Assembly: GCA_904393855.1 (NCBI GenBank)
Contig: CAJFNE010000130.1
Coordinates: 1-5,240, forward strand
Reading direction: 5' to 3'
Length of the DNA: 5,240 nucleotides
Origin: an uncultured Oscillibacter sp.
GTDB taxonomy: Bacteria; Bacillota; Clostridia; Oscillospirales; Oscillospiraceae
Shown here: positions 4,902 to 5,240 of the stretch, one piece after another
How positions within the stretch are numbered: position 1 is the first letter of the stretch
How the letters are laid out: every line of letters starts with the position of its first letter
Notes under the pieces: generated by a model
The model's database searches: none
What the model saw: only the letters and a program-made list of their open reading frames with translations
What the model was told of the DNA's origin: nothing
Program-made: the position numbers and the translations under genes

Positions 4902-4930
4902 TTAACACTTCGTTCAAAGTGTGGTAACAT
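4902..4930 (+). promoter_or_regulatory. Promoter of tsaE
   Basis: TTAACA (4902-4907) and TAACAT (4925-4930) are separated by 17 nt, with TG one base before the -10. Transcription should start near 4937, just before GGAGG at 4949. The -35 is 15 bp from the -35 of the divergent rodA promoter. Confidence 0.75.
4905..4922. repeat. Inverted repeat in the spacer of the tsaE promoter
   Basis: ACACTT (4905-4910) and AAGTGT (4917-4922) form a perfect inverted repeat around CGTTCA, lying between the -35 and -10 of the tsaE promoter. The size and place suit a repressor site, but the arms are short and chance is possible. Confidence 0.35.
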
Positions 4931-4958
4931 AGAGGAAGATGTGGAATCGGAGGCTGCT

Positions 4959-5240
4959 ATGGACTATCTCACCCACAACGAAGCGGAGACGGAGGCCCTA
5001 GGCGCCCGTCTGGCCGCCGTCCTCTCTCCCGGCGCGGTGGTGGCCTACCGGGGCGGGCTGGGCATGGGCAAGACCGCCTTCACCCGGGGGCTGGCCCGGG
5101 GGCTGGGCTATCCCGGTCGGGTCACCAGTCCCACCTTCACCATCGTCAACGAGTACGAAGGGGGCCGCCTGCCTCTGTTCCACTTTGATATGTACCGCCT
5201 GGCGGATGCGGACGACCTCTTCGACATCGGCTGGGAGGAC
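4959..5240 (+). CDS. tsaE: tRNA threonylcarbamoyladenosine biosynthesis ATPase TsaE (3' end outside window)
   Basis: The first 94 residues are present and the frame is open to the window end. TsaE is the small P-loop ATPase that works with TsaB and TsaD to transfer threonylcarbamoyl to A37 of ANN-decoding tRNAs. The Walker A motif GGLGMGKT is at 32-39, where many homologues have GDLGAGKT, so the acidic residue is Gly here. It is followed by SPTFTIVNEYEG at about 57-68 and FHFDMYRL at about 73-80, both characteristic of TsaE. GGAGG at 4949-4953 is 5 nt before ATG 4959. About 50 to 60 residues are probably missing. In clostridia tsaE is often followed by tsaB and rimI, so those may lie just beyond the edge; this is expectation, not observation. 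Confidence 0.93.
   Translation, partial: MDYLTHNEAETEALGARLAAVLSPGAVVAYRGGLGMGKTAFTRGLARGLGYPGRVTSPTFTIVNEYEGGRLPLFHFDMYRLADADDLFDIGWED

Noticed and set aside
4803..4958. A riboswitch or leader RNA between rodA and tsaE
   Set aside because: The leaders are too short (about 48 nt and 22 nt) and the sequence is explained by two divergent promoters.

Overview
The window is GC-rich, with strong Shine-Dalgarno motifs, sigma-A type promoters, CCA-encoding tRNA genes and FtsW/RodA and TsaE proteins of Firmicutes type. This suggests a chromosomal segment of a clostridial gut bacterium, most likely in Oscillospiraceae or a relative. That placement is an inference from protein style and composition; no search was run.

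Layout. Positions 2-151 hold the tail of an unrecognised gene, followed at 153-758 by a cytidylate kinase-like P-loop protein; both are on + and probably form an operon. Positions 759-1152 contain no convincing gene. They hold an AT-rich palindrome, a strong hairpin terminator (835-880), a short direct repeat, a GC-rich structured segment and a second terminator (1107-1147).

A tRNA operon is read on the minus strand from a near-consensus promoter (1841-1869). Its order is Gly(UCC), a damaged stretch with two tRNA remnants, Arg(UCU), His(GUG), an intrinsic terminator inside the operon (1348-1383), Gln(UUG), Lys(UUU) and the end terminators. Upstream of the tRNA promoter, also on minus, is a class I glutamine amidotransferase-like hydrolase (1900-2502). 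Divergent from it is a sugar-phosphate nucleotidyltransferase (2640-3548, +). It converges on an FtsW/RodA-family peptidoglycan polymerase (3621-4802, -), with a shared bidirectional terminator between them (3577-3607). A divergent intergenic region with two back-to-back promoters separates rodA from tsaE (4959 onward, +), which is cut by the window end.

Most of the content is housekeeping: translation (tRNAs, and TsaE for the t6A modification of ANN-decoding tRNAs, which would include the Lys and Arg(UCU) tRNAs here) and envelope synthesis (RodA-like polymerase, probably the nucleotidyltransferase). I see no mobile element, CRISPR array, defence system or other clearly new system. The least ordinary parts are the terminator inside the tRNA operon, the tRNA remnant carrying a foreign hairpin, the structured spacer between the two downstream terminators, and two operator-like inverted repeats over promoters.
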